Assembly: GCA_938041655.1 (NCBI GenBank)
Contig: CALISW010000194.1
Location: 1 to 32,542, forward strand
DNA: 32,542 nt
Direction of reading: 5' to 3'
Source of the DNA: an uncultured Thiotrichales bacterium
GTDB taxonomy: Bacteria > Pseudomonadota > Gammaproteobacteria > CAZUMV01
The position numbers and the translations under genes were made by a program. This document shows positions 32,116 through 32,542 of this stretch, in pieces. The notes beneath the pieces were generated by a model. That model was not told the DNA's origin, did not search any database, and saw only the letters and a list, made by a program, of their open reading frames with translations. Positions within the stretch are counted from its first letter, which is position 1; each line of letters opens with the position of its first letter.

Positions 32116-32542
32116 TTATTTACCATATCCTGCTGGCATAATGAATTTCCACGGTGAGCTTTCCGAACCGGTTTCAACCGGCACCTCAATAAAGGTTGGA
32201 CCATCATCAGTCTTTAGCGCATCTGCCAGAATGCCTTTCAATTCATCTGGTGATGTTGCAGTTGCTGTATGTGCGCCAAAACTTTTCGCCAGAGCAATAA
32301 AGTCAGGGTTTTTCAAGTCAGACGCGTAACTGTCGTCATAGAGGCTTATTTGATCGCGACGTACATTGCCGTAAGCATTGTTATTGAACAGTATGACGAC
32401 CAATGAGATTTTATATTGTACGGCGGTGGCAAGTTCCTGAACTCCGAACATGAATCCACCATCTCCGGTAATAGAGACTACGGCAGTATCCGGGTTACCG
32501 GTTTTAACGCCTAACGCTGTTTGAAAGCCATGCCCAAGGTTG
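32116..32542 (-). CDS. TPP-dependent enzyme of the acetolactate synthase family, 5' part beyond the window
   Basis: The last 141 codons of a thiamine-pyrophosphate enzyme enter from the right edge on the minus strand. The C-terminal TPP domain is clear: NLGHGFQTALGVKTG, then SITGDGGFMFGVQELATAV (GDG) and NNNAYGNVRRDQ, the GDG...NN thiamine/Mg2+ motif. FIEVPVETG follows near the end. Members include acetolactate synthase, 2-oxo acid decarboxylases and related lyases; which one cannot be told from this part. A phenylpyruvate- or benzoylformate-type decarboxylase would suit an aromatic amine setting, but that is context only. It converges with mauD, so it is in a separate transcription unit. Confidence 0.85.
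   Translation of the reverse strand, partial: NLGHGFQTALGVKTGNPDTAVVSITGDGGFMFGVQELATAVQYKISLVVILFNNNAYGNVRRDQISLYDDSYASDLKNPDFIALAKSFGAHTATATSPDELKGILADALKTDDGPTFIEVPVETGSESSPWKFIMPAGYGK

Noticed and set aside
1-32542. Mobile elements, CRISPR arrays, tRNA or rRNA genes
   Set aside because: No transposase, integrase, terminal inverted repeat, spaced-repeat array or RNA-gene pattern was recognised on either strand.

Overview
The window reads as part of a marine-type gammaproteobacterial chromosome. The basis is two large TonB-dependent receptors with an EEITVTAQKRE-type TonB box, many lipoproteins, moderate GC, dense Shine-Dalgarno-led operons and no mobile elements. This is an inference from gene style, not a phylogenetic placement. 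No rRNA, tRNA, CRISPR, insertion sequence or phage gene was found. The theme is periplasmic oxidation of amines and intracellular handling of amino groups and aldehydes.

Left part (1-13528). A TonB-dependent receptor, cut by the left edge, is divergent from an AtoE-type short-chain fatty acid transporter. A minus-strand series then runs from 13528 down to 3845: IclR regulator, HAD hydrolase, class III aminotransferase, UPF0261/Tm-1-like protein, Tat-exported flavin amine oxidase, unknown secreted protein, cytochrome c, a lipoprotein amidohydrolase carrying two NTF2-like domains, and a separate NTF2-like lipoprotein. Most junctions overlap by 1-8 nt.

Middle (13632-23592). An aldehyde dehydrogenase divergent from the IclR gene is followed by an AraC-family regulator and a second TonB receptor closed by a strong intrinsic terminator. 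Next comes a tightly packed operon of lipoprotein arylsulfatase, short-chain dehydrogenase, PLP enzyme resembling ethanolamine-phosphate/phosphohydroxylysine phospho-lyases, and an APH-fold kinase. This looks like a kinase/phospho-lyase route for amino alcohols, possibly released from sulfate esters.

Right part (23696-32047). An aromatic amine dehydrogenase (tryptophan tryptophylquinone, TTQ) operon: aldehyde dehydrogenase, heavy chain, light chain, monohaem cytochrome c, MFS transporter, Fe(II)/2-oxoglutarate dioxygenase, class III aminotransferase, MauE and MauD maturation proteins. No mauG is present. The heavy chain looks like a lipoprotein with a duplicated acidic linker. A TPP-dependent enzyme converges from the right edge.

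The strongest unlisted signal is a shared promoter motif. A TTCAyTCT..TACAAG box, with a second CAA(G/A) half-site exactly 21 bp further on, lies upstream of both TonB receptors and of the amine dehydrogenase operon. The AraC-family regulator next to one copy is the obvious candidate to bind it. This would tie outer-membrane uptake to periplasmic amine oxidation.
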